Source: JAPLST01 sp964397565
GTDB lineage: Bacteria > Auribacterota > UBA3054 > JAPLST01
Assembly (NCBI GenBank): GCA_964397565.1
Contig: CAYNJC010000007.1
Coordinates: 74,800-138,799, forward strand
Length of the DNA: 64,000 nt
Direction of reading: 5' to 3'
Positions 35,032-44,224 of the stretch are shown here, piece after piece (position 1 is the stretch's first letter; each line of letters starts with the position of its first letter). The position numbers and the translations under genes are program-made. The notes under the pieces are model-generated. The model made no database searches, had not been told where the DNA came from, and saw only the letters and a list, made by a program, of their open reading frames with translations.

Positions 35032-38000
35032 TCACAAATCCGTCTGGCGCGGCATCCGTGCGCGGACAATGACTGGATGCAGTGTGGCGGCGGGCAGTGT
35101 GTGACGCTGCAGGATGCTGTGGCGGGCGGTTCGCGCGCTGGGTGTGTCGGCGCGGACGTCGGCGGTCCACTGGTCAGAACGCAGAACAATATGAGGCACA
35201 GCGGCAAGCAGCTCGGCGTCGGTCATGCCGGTGACGGCGTGCAGTGCGGCAAGTGAAGTGACCGGTCGGGCGGCGACAACCGCGGCGGCACGCGCGCGCG
35301 GCCAATGCAGCGCGGTAACCATCGTGTCGACATCGGCCGTGTTCACATTGAGGGCACCCATGCGACGTGGCGTGGGCACCCATGCGACGTCAAAAAAACG
35401 CACGTGCGGACGTGGCACATCCAACAAATCAATGCGCACGAGCAGCGTGGTGCTGCCGGGTGTGACCTGCACGGTCGGCGTGAGCCAGCGCATGGCAACA
35501 CATGAATTGGTTGCCGTACTGCGCCAGACCGCCGGGCTGGGATCGAAGATGCTGATGACGGCGCGGCAGGGCGCGCGCGCCTCGCTGCGCATGCTGAGTG
35601 CCAGTTCGTCCACGAGACCAGCGGGCACGCGTACCCGCACGAAGCCGCTGCCGGCTGCGCGCGCCAGCATGACCGGTGTGCCTGCGGCCGTGACGAACTC
35701 GACCATGCCGGCCCGCCTTGCCATGCCGGTGGCGGCATTTGCGCCAGGCAACAAGCGGCGGTGCGGGAACCCGCGCGGGTCGAGATCAAGACAATGCGCG
35801 CAAGTATTGATGACGCGAAAGCGCTCATTGCTGACGGCCCAGTGCGGGAAACGAACATAAAGGTTATCGCACTCAGCTGGTTGCCAGTTCCATGCATAAT
35901 TGACTAGTCCGCGCGGTGTCAACCGCGTATCGTTGACCTGCAACTGCAGTATGCCTTCGGGTGCAAGCTGGGTGCCGGAGAGTGGCAGATAGGCGCAGTG
36001 CAGCGCCTCGCAGAGATTCCATGCCGGCGCACCATCGTGCGCGTCGGCGCCGGCGTCGGTCAGGTACGCGTGCAGTGCGGCCATCGTGTCGAATGCTTTG
36101 TTTGGCACGGCGGGACGCGGCAGGGCTGGAACAGACACTACGGCCGGGCTGCATGCCGGCACAGACGCCGCGCAGCGCTGGTCGGCGTCGAGCAGCAGCG
36201 TTCGCAGACTGGCGCTGCCGGGGGCATCCAGTGGTTCAAGCGTCGTACAACGGGCAAGCCACGCGGCCAACTCGCGTGAGAGCAGTGGCACACTGATCGT
36301 GAGCGTGCGCGCGTCGTTGGTGACGACCGCAAAGGCGGGCGAACAGCGCAACAAGCGGTGCGGCAACGTGGCCGCATACGCATCCGGCGGCAGAAGCCGC
36401 ACAAAGCGTTGGCACAACTCACCGGGCAGGAACGGCGCGCCATCCACCACAATGGTATGCTGTTGCATTTGGGAATCATGGTCTACGGGGCCCGGCGCGC
36501 GTGCCCGGATCGCGCGACTGGCGTCGAGCACAAACACGTCGCAATCACTCTGGGCGGGTGATCCTGCATCGAGCGAAAAGGCTTGCTGCAAGGCAAATGC
36601 GTGCGTGGGTGAGGTGAAGGCCGCGGCGCCGTCGCGGCGCTGGGTAATGCGCCCCAACCATTGGGTGCGCTGGTCTGCATCGCATCCAGCCCATGACCAG
36701 CCACGCACGTCAATGGGTGTCGCCGAACGATTGTCCCACGCGCACAGTGCCGTCGGCGTGCTGTCATCCGCAGGCGCATCCTCGGGCATGGCCCGCAGCT
36801 CCACGCCGAAGACGGCGCACGGCGCGGCGTGCGCCGGCACGCGCAGCGCGATGATCAGCACGCCCTCGCGGCCGTGCGCGGCCGGCAGCGGGCACTGGCT
36901 GGCCCCGTCGAATAACAATGCCCGGCCGTTGCGCAGCGTTACCGGTTGATACGCGCTGCCGTTGAGCACTTCCACCACGCCGCTCTGACGCCCGCGCGGG
37001 TCGCCAACCAGTTCGACCAGATAGCGACCATCGCGCCGCAATCCGCGCACCACAATGGCATCGCACACATAATACGGTTTGGCACTGCTGTGCGATTCCA
37101 ACGGCACAATGCGCGTGGCCGGCGCACACAGCAGGCCTGGCGTTGTTTCTGATTTCACCTCGTTGGGCACCAGCGGATCATGCGTCACCGTCCAGCCATG
37201 CCAACCGTACTGGCAAAGATCACCACTGGCCTTGGCCACAAACTGGGTGCTGAACAGGTCGCCGAATAGCGGCACGCACGCGAAGGTCATGTCATCGCCA
37301 CTGGCATAGTTGGCCTCGACCAGCAACCATTCTTCCGCGTCGGCACGACACGTGTTCTGGGCAATAACGGCCTTGATGACCGCGCCGCGCCACATGTTGC
37401 TGACGCCAAATTGATTCACTGCGCCGGGGGCCAGCGTGTTGAGTGCCGTTTGGTACTGCCGCTCCAGTGTGCGCCGACCGTATTGCTTGGTAAGGGTGAC
37501 CGTGGCACGGGCGCGCGTGGCCGTGGTGCGCGGCGCGACCGGATAGAAATGCACATCGCTGTTCCAGCCCGACCAGCCGCGCGCGAGACGGCCGACATGG
37601 ATGCTGGCGTTGGTGGCCCGGCAGGCAAATGCGACCGCATGGAACAGCGGAGCCTGTGGCCATGCCTGCAAGGAAAGCCCTTCGTCACCCGCGACGCCGG
37701 CAACGGTGCTGAGCGCGTGATCGTCGTCGCTGGCGTCCATCAACGCGGCCACTGTTGCCGCCGCAACACGGTGGGGCGCCGCGCGCAACACAGGCGCAAG
37801 GTGCGCGGCGGCCGCGGGCGTCAAGGCATTGACCGGATCCGGCGCGCAGACCTGCCCGGACTGCCAGTACCACACCGGCTGCTCCGCCGCGCCGACCAGT
37901 GTGGTGATGCGGGCAGTCGCCGTGTCGGCGGGCCGTTGCGCGCAGACATCCTGCAAGCGCACATGATACACACCAACCGTTGTGCCATCGTGGGCTTGGA

Positions 38001-38280
38001 CCGTGCGCGTCATGCGGACATTCTGCAGTGGCGCTTGGACATCTTGATCGCAGGCCAGTCGCGCGCGGGCCTCTTCTTCCGCCGCCAGCAACAGCAAATC
38101 GTGCTGCAACGCCTGCACGCCATGCGTGGCCTGCACGCTCAACATGCTCAAGTATGTGCAGAGGATGGCGGCACATGCAACCACGAGCGCCATTATGATG
38201 ACACTCATCACCAGGGCCGCGCCGTGGGGCGGCCGAGCCTTTTGCCGCCCCGGGTCAGTTAGTCCAACGCTGGCGCACAT
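35032..38280 (-). CDS. Very long GspK-like minor pseudopilin
   Basis: A 1082-aa protein. Residues about 18-50 are 'HGAALVMSVIIMALVVACAA' plus a hydrophobic run, the N-terminal membrane helix of GspK/PilX-type pseudopilins. The last 130 residues include 'GALNVNTADVDTMVTAL' and 'AALHAVTGMTDAELLAAVP', helix-hairpin-helix-like units as in GspK. The 850 residues between are an extracellular insert rich in Cys and aromatics, far longer than the usual 300-400-aa GspK. It probably caps a type II secretion or type IV pilus-like fibre. It overlaps the end of the PEP-CTERM gene upstream by 26 bp, so both are transcribed together. No other T2SS gene is nearby. Confidence 0.65.
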   Translation of the reverse strand: MCASVGLTDPGRQKARPPHGAALVMSVIIMALVVACAAILCTYLSMLSVQATHGVQALQHDLLLLAAEEEARARLACDQDVQAPLQNVRMTRTVQAHDGTTVGVYHVRLQDVCAQRPADTATARITTLVGAAEQPVWYWQSGQVCAPDPVNALTPAAAAHLAPVLRAAPHRVAAATVAALMDASDDDHALSTVAGVAGDEGLSLQAWPQAPLFHAVAFACRATNASIHVGRLARGWSGWNSDVHFYPVAPRTTATRARATVTLTKQYGRRTLERQYQTALNTLAPGAVNQFGVSNMWRGAVIKAVIAQNTCRADAEEWLLVEANYASGDDMTFACVPLFGDLFSTQFVAKASGDLCQYGWHGWTVTHDPLVPNEVKSETTPGLLCAPATRIVPLESHSSAKPYYVCDAIVVRGLRRDGRYLVELVGDPRGRQSGVVEVLNGSAYQPVTLRNGRALLFDGASQCPLPAAHGREGVLIIALRVPAHAAPCAVFGVELRAMPEDAPADDSTPTALCAWDNRSATPIDVRGWSWAGCDADQRTQWLGRITQRRDGAAAFTSPTHAFALQQAFSLDAGSPAQSDCDVFVLDASRAIRARAPGPVDHDSQMQQHTIVVDGAPFLPGELCQRFVRLLPPDAYAATLPHRLLRCSPAFAVVTNDARTLTISVPLLSRELAAWLARCTTLEPLDAPGSASLRTLLLDADQRCAASVPACSPAVVSVPALPRPAVPNKAFDTMAALHAYLTDAGADAHDGAPAWNLCEALHCAYLPLSGTQLAPEGILQLQVNDTRLTPRGLVNYAWNWQPAECDNLYVRFPHWAVSNERFRVINTCAHCLDLDPRGFPHRRLLPGANAATGMARRAGMVEFVTAAGTPVMLARAAGSGFVRVRVPAGLVDELALSMRSEARAPCRAVISIFDPSPAVWRSTATNSCVAMRWLTPTVQVTPGSTTLLVRIDLLDVPRPHVRFFDVAWVPTPRRMGALNVNTADVDTMVTALHWPRARAAAVVAARPVTSLAALHAVTGMTDAELLAAVPHIVLRSDQWTADVRADTPSARTARHSILQRHTLPAATLHPVIVRARMPRQTDL

Positions 38281-39205
38281 GGATAATAATGCCTAGCGCA
38301 GTGACGGTTATGAAGCCCAGCGGCTCGGGGATAATCTCATCGGGCGTGGTGGCAAACCAGCATTCACCAAACAAGGTGGTATTGCTGTTCACATGGGCCG
38401 GATTCGTGCTATACAAAATGTGCGACTTGAGCATCTGAACGAACAGCAGATAGCGCGCATCCGCCGGCACGCGCGGCGCGATTTCACGCAACACATACGT
38501 CTCAAAATTGTTGGTGTAGTAGCCGCTCGGATCTGTGATGTCCGTCGCCGCCAACCCGCCGTTGGTCAACTGCGCCACGGGGATGATACAGCCCAGGCAG
38601 TCTTTGTACACCTCCGTGTGCTGCACCCCGGGCGTCTGGGCGAACGAGTCCGCACTAAACGACAAATACCAATTGCAGGCGTCGCTACTGTGCCACACAC
38701 CCGTGTTGCCGAGGCCGTCCAAACCGAAGTAACTATTGGTAACCACAAAGAGAGAATTGGTGGTGACCAGATAGCTGTAGGACATTTGTGCCGTAGACGT
38801 GTTGTTGGCCTTGCTGCCGACAGTGTAAAAGTCTTTGACATCAACCGCCCACGTGTCGGGCGTCGCTTCCGCGAATGCCAGGGATACGTAGCCGGTCAGC
38901 GAATTCGCGCTTTCATAGCCGCCATGCGCCAAGCCGGAGAGACCGACCCGATCATTAAACTTATGGCTGAACGCGCCGAAGAAATTATAGCCCGCGGCGT
39001 CTTTGTCGTCGGGGGTGAACAGCAGCCAGTCGCTGTCAAGCGTCGTGTAGACGCCGTCATTGGTGTTGTTGTACGAGGGCTTCAGCCCCACGGCGGTCGG
39101 CAGATTAGTCCAGTCGTTGGTCCAGATCATCATGGTGAAGGTGACGTCTGCCAAGCAGACACATGCGGCGCAGCACAGCACCATAAAAAACGCTATAGCT
39201 TTCAT
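38255..39205 (-). CDS. PEP-CTERM secreted protein
   Basis: A 316-aa protein with signal peptide MKAIAFFMVLCCAACVCLAD and a C-terminal sorting tail: IIPEPLGF, a hydrophobic helix and a basic end HVRQRWTN. Exosortase would process it at the PEP tail for surface or matrix delivery. The body is beta-rich, Ser/Thr/Asn/Tyr-rich, with no catalytic motif. GGAGCTT precedes the ATG; the open frame further upstream is not used. The downstream neighbour is the GspK-like gene. Confidence 0.85.
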   Translation of the reverse strand: MKAIAFFMVLCCAACVCLADVTFTMMIWTNDWTNLPTAVGLKPSYNNTNDGVYTTLDSDWLLFTPDDKDAAGYNFFGAFSHKFNDRVGLSGLAHGGYESANSLTGYVSLAFAEATPDTWAVDVKDFYTVGSKANNTSTAQMSYSYLVTTNSLFVVTNSYFGLDGLGNTGVWHSSDACNWYLSFSADSFAQTPGVQHTEVYKDCLGCIIPVAQLTNGGLAATDITDPSGYYTNNFETYVLREIAPRVPADARYLLFVQMLKSHILYSTNPAHVNSNTTLFGECWFATTPDEIIPEPLGFITVTALGIIIHVRQRWTN

Positions 39206-39307
39206 GTGAAGCTCCACGAAGATGAGTAACAGTTGTGCCGACGAGGCTCGTGCACACCAGCACTTCACTATAGCAAATGAAGCTGGAAAATGCAATTCCG
39301 GTCTTGT

Positions 39308-39336
39308 TTGACATACCCTCACGAAGCGTGTATCAT
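39308..39336 (+). promoter_or_regulatory. Leaderless-type promoter
   Basis: TTGACA (39308-39313), 17 nt, TATCAT (39331-39336), then 7 nt to the ATG at 39344. Fixes the start of the downstream gene. Confidence 0.8.
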
Positions 39337-39343
39337 TTTGGCC

Positions 39344-40696
39344 ATGAATCTGATTGCCCGTGGTCCGTTGCGCTCGCTGCTACGGTCGCGTTTCTTTCCA
39401 CGTCTTTTGCAGGCGGCGACAGTATGTGCGCTGTTCGGTATCGTCGCGCTGGGGTGGCGACAGTATCCACCTGCGCGCAGCTACGGCTTGCTCTACGAAC
39501 AGAGTGAGATCGTCAATTTCCTCTTGTGGGGGCTGTGGTGGCCGCTCCTGATCTGGATTATTGTGCTCTTTGGGCGGCTCTGGTGTTCGGTCTGTCCGCT
39601 CGAAATGATTGCCGCGGGCGGCGCCCGCCTCGGTGCCATGGCGGGACTGCGCCCAGGGCGGCGTGGCCCCTGGTTGCAGGCTGGTTGGGTGCTCTTTGCG
39701 AGCTACTTCACAGTGCAAGCTCTTCATGCCGGCAGCTATCAATTGCGCGTGCCGCACTACACGGCGCTCTTCTTGATTACCCTCGTCGGGCTGGCACTGC
39801 TCGTGGGCACGCGCTATCAGGACCGCACGTTCTGTCATGCGTTCTGTCCGGCGGCGCTGACCCTTAGCCTGTACGGGCGCGGCGCCGTTCTCGCCGTGCG
39901 GCCCACCGGCGGGAAAAGCGCGCCGGTGCCAGCGTCACAGCCCGCGGTCTGTCCCAGCGGGTTGGACCCCCTGCACCTCACTGCCAACACGGATTGCCTT
40001 ATGTGCGGGCAGTGCATCAAGGCCCTCGGGCCGGAAAAAGTCGGCCTGATTCTGCAACCACCGTTTCCCCCGAGTGATCCTCGGCCACCGCACGCATCCT
40101 GGCCGGCGACGCTGTTCGTCATGACGACCTGTGGCTTTGTTGCCAAACGGCTGTTCTGCCAAACACCGCACGCAGTCGAGCAAGCCTTTCTCTGGCCCAT
40201 CAACTGGGCCGTCGGGACGTTTGGCGCCTCGTGGCGCGGGCTCGCCTCCGTAACGTGGCTGCTGCTCATGTTTCCCCTGCTCCTCTGGCTGTTGCTTGGA
40301 ACACTCACATGGATTGTCGGCGGCGCGAGCGGGCTTCGCGATGCCTGGCGCCGCCTCGCACTGCCCGCGATCGTGATCATGGCCGGAGCAGACATGGCAA
40401 AAGCAATGTATAAGGTTTCATCGCGCGCACGCTTCCTTCCGCACGTGCTCGACGACCCACATGGCTGGGTCACGACAAGTGCCATTGGCAACGGCCAGAT
40501 GGCCATGCCTGTTTCTTGGATGTCGCTGACAACTATCGCGCTTGTCAGTTGCGGTTTAGTGGTCCTGGCACTCGTTTTTGGGGTACGCGAGGCGCGCCTC
40601 GCTGCGCCCACATCCTACCTGCGCCGCTGCCCTGCGCTCCTGCTCTTTGCGGCGCTCTTTCTAGGTCCGCTGCTACTCATGGCTTGGCAAGGATAG
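39344..40696 (+). CDS. Polytopic membrane protein with two 4Fe-4S cysteine clusters (NapH/NosR-like)
   Basis: A 450-aa membrane protein with about 8-10 hydrophobic helices. Cys motifs CSVCPLE, CHAFCPAA and CLMCGQC (with a preceding CPSG) resemble the quinol-side ferredoxin-like electron-transfer proteins NapH, NosR and MauN. It would pass electrons from the quinone pool to an unknown acceptor. The last Cys of a second complete ferredoxin motif is not evident, so cluster number is uncertain. It starts at 39344, given the promoter position. It is divergent from the PEP-CTERM gene, and no partner oxidoreductase is adjacent. Confidence 0.75.
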   Translation: MNLIARGPLRSLLRSRFFPRLLQAATVCALFGIVALGWRQYPPARSYGLLYEQSEIVNFLLWGLWWPLLIWIIVLFGRLWCSVCPLEMIAAGGARLGAMAGLRPGRRGPWLQAGWVLFASYFTVQALHAGSYQLRVPHYTALFLITLVGLALLVGTRYQDRTFCHAFCPAALTLSLYGRGAVLAVRPTGGKSAPVPASQPAVCPSGLDPLHLTANTDCLMCGQCIKALGPEKVGLILQPPFPPSDPRPPHASWPATLFVMTTCGFVAKRLFCQTPHAVEQAFLWPINWAVGTFGASWRGLASVTWLLLMFPLLLWLLLGTLTWIVGGASGLRDAWRRLALPAIVIMAGADMAKAMYKVSSRARFLPHVLDDPHGWVTTSAIGNGQMAMPVSWMSLTTIALVSCGLVVLALVFGVREARLAAPTSYLRRCPALLLFAALFLGPLLLMAWQG

Positions 40697-40773
40697 ATGA
40701 TTTCAGGAAACTGCGGTGCCGCTTTGCAGTGTCCTTGCCGCCCGCGGTGAGGGCGGTTTCTGCAGCCGCGGTC

Positions 40774-40845
40774 ATCCACGCCGTTGGCGGGATCCACGCC
40801 GTTGGCGGGATCCACGCCGTTGGCGGGATCCACGCCGATGGCGGG
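40774..40845 (+). repeat. 18-bp tandem repeat, four copies
   Basis: Four units of ATCCACGCCGTTGGCGGG (the last with GAT for GTT) in the gap between two convergent genes. Each unit has the potential hairpin CGCC-GTT-GGCG. The same CCGCC-GAT/GTT-GGCGG hairpin type occurs singly near 2700 and 2755. Confidence 0.92.
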
Positions 40846-40920
40846 ACTAGCCAAGCCAGCTCCAAGCAGGCGCCCGCGGCCACAATTGGCATGGCACCAA
40901 GTAAGCGCATTCATTAGTAA

Positions 40921-43900
40921 CTAACGCTGCGTGCCGCGCCGGCGCAGACGCCACAGGACGCCGAGGCAGAGCAGCGGCAGGGCGACGGGCTCGGGCACGA
41001 CCAGCGCGACCGTAATGCTCTTGCTGGTTTGCAGCGGATCATCATGCGCGAGCGAAACCGCCGCGGTATAGACGCCGTCGGTCAGGTCCACGCCGCTGCC
41101 GTAACACGTAATGAGCGCTTGTGCGCCGGCCGCGATCGTGCCATTGGTGGGCGCGAACCACAGCCACGCATTGGCATCGGGCGGCGTGATGCGAACCGCC
41201 AGGGTGTTGGCCAGATACACCTGGTTATACGCCAGTTGTAGTGCCGGGCCGGCGCTGGATGCCTGCAAGCCGATGGTGCAGGATTTCAGGGTGCCGACCA
41301 CTGAACGATATTGATACAGCAAATGTCCGTCGGCGAAGATGACGATTTGAAATGTCTGTGTCTCGCTGCTGGCGCCGTAGCGCGGGACGCTGAGCCAAGA
41401 CACGATGGCATTGGTGGGCGTGGTCAGATACTTCACGGCGCCACCGCTGCCCGGATCCAGATCATCCCAGAACGCGGCGAGGAGCGGGTCGGGTGTAAGA
41501 CTGGTCGGCAGGGTCGTGTTGTCGGCGGGCACGCCGCCGGCAGCCAAGGCGACGCAGCCGTTGGCGGCAATCTCGAAGTGCGAAAAAGTCTGGCCGTAGA
41601 GCGTGAACGAGAAGCCGAGCGGGATCATGCTGGACACGGCATCGTCCAGCAACGGCACGGTGGTGCCGGACGTGGCGATGTCAAACCAAGCGAAGGTAGG
41701 CCCGCCCGTTTGAAAACTGGTCCGTGCTGCATAGTTGCCGGCGAGCGTTTTGGCGAGTGTATACGTGAGGGGTGCCGTGCCGGTGTTGTTGATGATCAGC
41801 GGGGCCGAATTGGTCTCGCCCGCCGCAGTGTAAATGGTCACATTGGTCTGCGGGAGTTGCAGGTGCGGGGCGGATAGCGGCGCATCCTCGCGCAGCACCA
41901 GCGCATAGGGCTGTGGCCCGTTCGGCACATTGTAGCCGTGAATCACGATCGTGTAGGTGCCGCTGCTGGTCGCCGGTATGTCAATGCCTTCCACATTGTT
42001 CAGGTGATCCACCGTGCCGGGCCCGTTGGGGTAGAGCCATTCGCCCTCCGGGGTCTGCACCGTCAAATCCAAGTCGTTGACCAGTTTGATGCCGGCGCCG
42101 GCGGTGGCAGGATAGTCGGTCCAAGCCAGCGTGATGCAGAGTTTGCTGTTGGTGGATGCCACAAACTGCATTATCGTGCTGGTGCTGGTGGTTGCACTGA
42201 ACGCGTCATACAGGACACTCGTGCGGCCGTCGGCAGGATAGAGCGTATCAGCCAGATTCACCTGGCCCCAGCCCTCGACGTTATTGGGCCGGGCGCCGCT
42301 GCGAATCTCACGGGTCGGGCCGGTGCCGTACTGGCCGGGCGAGAGCGACCGTGCGCCATTGACCAGCAGCGCTTTCAGCAGTGCGGCGCTGGGGTTGGCG
42401 ATGCCACGCCGTTCGATCAGGTACTGGCGTGCCAGGCCGGCGGCACCCGCGGTCAGCGGCGTTGCCATGCTCGTGCCACCCATGTACACATAAAAACTGT
42501 TATACACGCCCCAACCGGTGCCCGCGCCAACCGCGCGCGAGCGACATGAAATAATGTCCGTGCCGGGCGCGACGATGTCGGGTTTGACGCGCGAGTCGCT
42601 GCACGGGCCACGGCTCGAAAACGCCGCAATGCCTTGATGCACGCCGTCATATGGGCGCGAAATGTAGTCGCTCTTGATCGGATTGGCCGGATAATCTGCA
42701 GGCCAGGCGTCGTACCAGGTATAGCTCGAATACCCGCCGCTAGTGCGCTGGGTCTCAGCCGCGCCGACGGTCAGCACATTCTTGGCCGTGCCGGGCGAGT
42801 CCACCGAATAGGGATCAATGGTCCCGTTGCCCGTGCTGTCTATGCCTTCGTTCCCGGCGGCGAAGACCAGCAACATATCCTTGTAATTCCACATGAACTG
42901 GTCGGCTTGGCGCGCGGAAGTGTCGTAGGCGCCGTCGGTCGCCGAGCCCCAGCTATCCGAATGAATGCGCGCGCCATTGGTGTAGGTTTGATAAAACAGC
43001 ACATTCAAATCGGAGGGCAGGCCACTGAGCGATCCGGACGCATCCATGACGGATTGCATGACCAGTTGCGCCTCGTAAGCGCAGCCGCGGAACTGCCCGC
43101 CGGAGGCAGAGCCGTTGCCCAGCACCGAGCCGCACGTGTGCGTGCCATGGCCGTTCGGGTCGCTCCAACTCGCCCGTGCGCGCGCAAAGGCGATCTTCAC
43201 CCGATTGGTGAAGTCGGGATGCAACGCGCTGGTGTTGACGCCGGTGTCCAAACCGGTGTCGCAGACGGCAATGACTTGCCCTTTGCCCGTCAACCCGTAA
43301 TTGGTCCAGACGGTCTGCACATTCATGCGCGGCGTTTGGACCGCGATGTTGTTCAGCAGCTTCGGCGGCACATACGGCTCGATCCAGGTCACCTCGGCCC
43401 GCGCCGCCAGCGGCACAAGGGCGGTCTGATTGACCACGGCGCGCACCAGCCCGTCATACTCGTTGGCGGTGGCAACGACGGTGCCGCCGCTCACCGCAAT
43501 TGCGGCACAGACATCGGCAACATCCTCGCGCGCCAAGGTCTGCACCACGATCTCGCACTGGTTGCTGGCGCCCGCTGCCCGCTGGCGCAGCCGGCGCGGA
43601 TTCTGCAAGCCCAGTGAGAGCTTGTACGCCGGCGCATACGCGCCAATCCAGGCCACATCCGGCAACGCCGCCACCGCGGCCAGCGCTGCCGGCGTCAGCT
43701 CCACCAGAAACGCGTTGTCCGGCATATAGCCGCGCAAGACCCCGCCAGCTTGCTGCACCTGCTCTTTCCAGGACGCAACAATTGGCCCGCGCGCTTGCAC
43801 CAGGTACGCGGCAGTGCCGCGGCGTGTCGGCACTGCTTGGTGCGCCGGCTGGTCTGGCACGCGCGGTAGCAACTGCGGGTCAAGCGTGGCGTGTTCGAGA

Positions 43901-44019
43901 TGAATCAGTGCGGCCGAGGCAACGCTGCCACTGGCTGCACACAACCAGAAGGTCAAGAGGACAGTGTAGAGCAAGCGGTGTGCGCATGCATACGCGGGCA
44001 AAGTGTTCTTATAATTCAT
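40921..44019 (-). CDS. Secreted subtilisin-like serine protease with PEP-CTERM tail
   Basis: A 1032-aa protein; the start at 44019 opens a signal peptide (about 1-36). Residues 60-230 look like a propeptide/Inhibitor_I9-type region. The S8 catalytic domain follows: Asp254 (AVCDTGLDTG), His291 (DPNGHGTHTCG) and Ser in GGTSMATP near 517. A P-domain-like beta segment follows (about 620-720), then a beta-rich module ending in VVPEPVALPL plus a helix and WRLRRRG, a PEP-CTERM sorting tail. The triad looks complete. It would be exported and sorted by exosortase and degrades or processes proteins outside the cell. Confidence 0.92.
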   Translation of the reverse strand: MNYKNTLPAYACAHRLLYTVLLTFWLCAASGSVASAALIHLEHATLDPQLLPRVPDQPAHQAVPTRRGTAAYLVQARGPIVASWKEQVQQAGGVLRGYMPDNAFLVELTPAALAAVAALPDVAWIGAYAPAYKLSLGLQNPRRLRQRAAGASNQCEIVVQTLAREDVADVCAAIAVSGGTVVATANEYDGLVRAVVNQTALVPLAARAEVTWIEPYVPPKLLNNIAVQTPRMNVQTVWTNYGLTGKGQVIAVCDTGLDTGVNTSALHPDFTNRVKIAFARARASWSDPNGHGTHTCGSVLGNGSASGGQFRGCAYEAQLVMQSVMDASGSLSGLPSDLNVLFYQTYTNGARIHSDSWGSATDGAYDTSARQADQFMWNYKDMLLVFAAGNEGIDSTGNGTIDPYSVDSPGTAKNVLTVGAAETQRTSGGYSSYTWYDAWPADYPANPIKSDYISRPYDGVHQGIAAFSSRGPCSDSRVKPDIVAPGTDIISCRSRAVGAGTGWGVYNSFYVYMGGTSMATPLTAGAAGLARQYLIERRGIANPSAALLKALLVNGARSLSPGQYGTGPTREIRSGARPNNVEGWGQVNLADTLYPADGRTSVLYDAFSATTSTSTIMQFVASTNSKLCITLAWTDYPATAGAGIKLVNDLDLTVQTPEGEWLYPNGPGTVDHLNNVEGIDIPATSSGTYTIVIHGYNVPNGPQPYALVLREDAPLSAPHLQLPQTNVTIYTAAGETNSAPLIINNTGTAPLTYTLAKTLAGNYAARTSFQTGGPTFAWFDIATSGTTVPLLDDAVSSMIPLGFSFTLYGQTFSHFEIAANGCVALAAGGVPADNTTLPTSLTPDPLLAAFWDDLDPGSGGAVKYLTTPTNAIVSWLSVPRYGASSETQTFQIVIFADGHLLYQYRSVVGTLKSCTIGLQASSAGPALQLAYNQVYLANTLAVRITPPDANAWLWFAPTNGTIAAGAQALITCYGSGVDLTDGVYTAAVSLAHDDPLQTSKSITVALVVPEPVALPLLCLGVLWRLRRRGTQR

Positions 44020-44181
44020 ACGTGTAGTATAGCATGAAATGGGGGGTGATGCAAGGCCACGCGGGCCGCTGCTTTGCCTATAGACACTGGCCCGAGACGT
44101 TGGCTTTCGTGCGCTCGCTCCCACTACGCTCGCGTTCCATTCTGCTGCCGTCGGCAACGGTGGGCAAGCCCACTTTCACAA

Positions 44182-44210
44182 TTGACACTGCCAACCATTC
44201 CTGCTATGCT
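44182..44210 (+). promoter_or_regulatory. Promoter of the MFS gene
   Basis: TTGACA (44182-44187), 17 nt, TATGCT (44205-44210), 14 nt before the ATG. The leader is only about 7 nt long and has no Shine-Dalgarno. Confidence 0.75.
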
Positions 44211-44224
44211 ACTACCGCACTACT

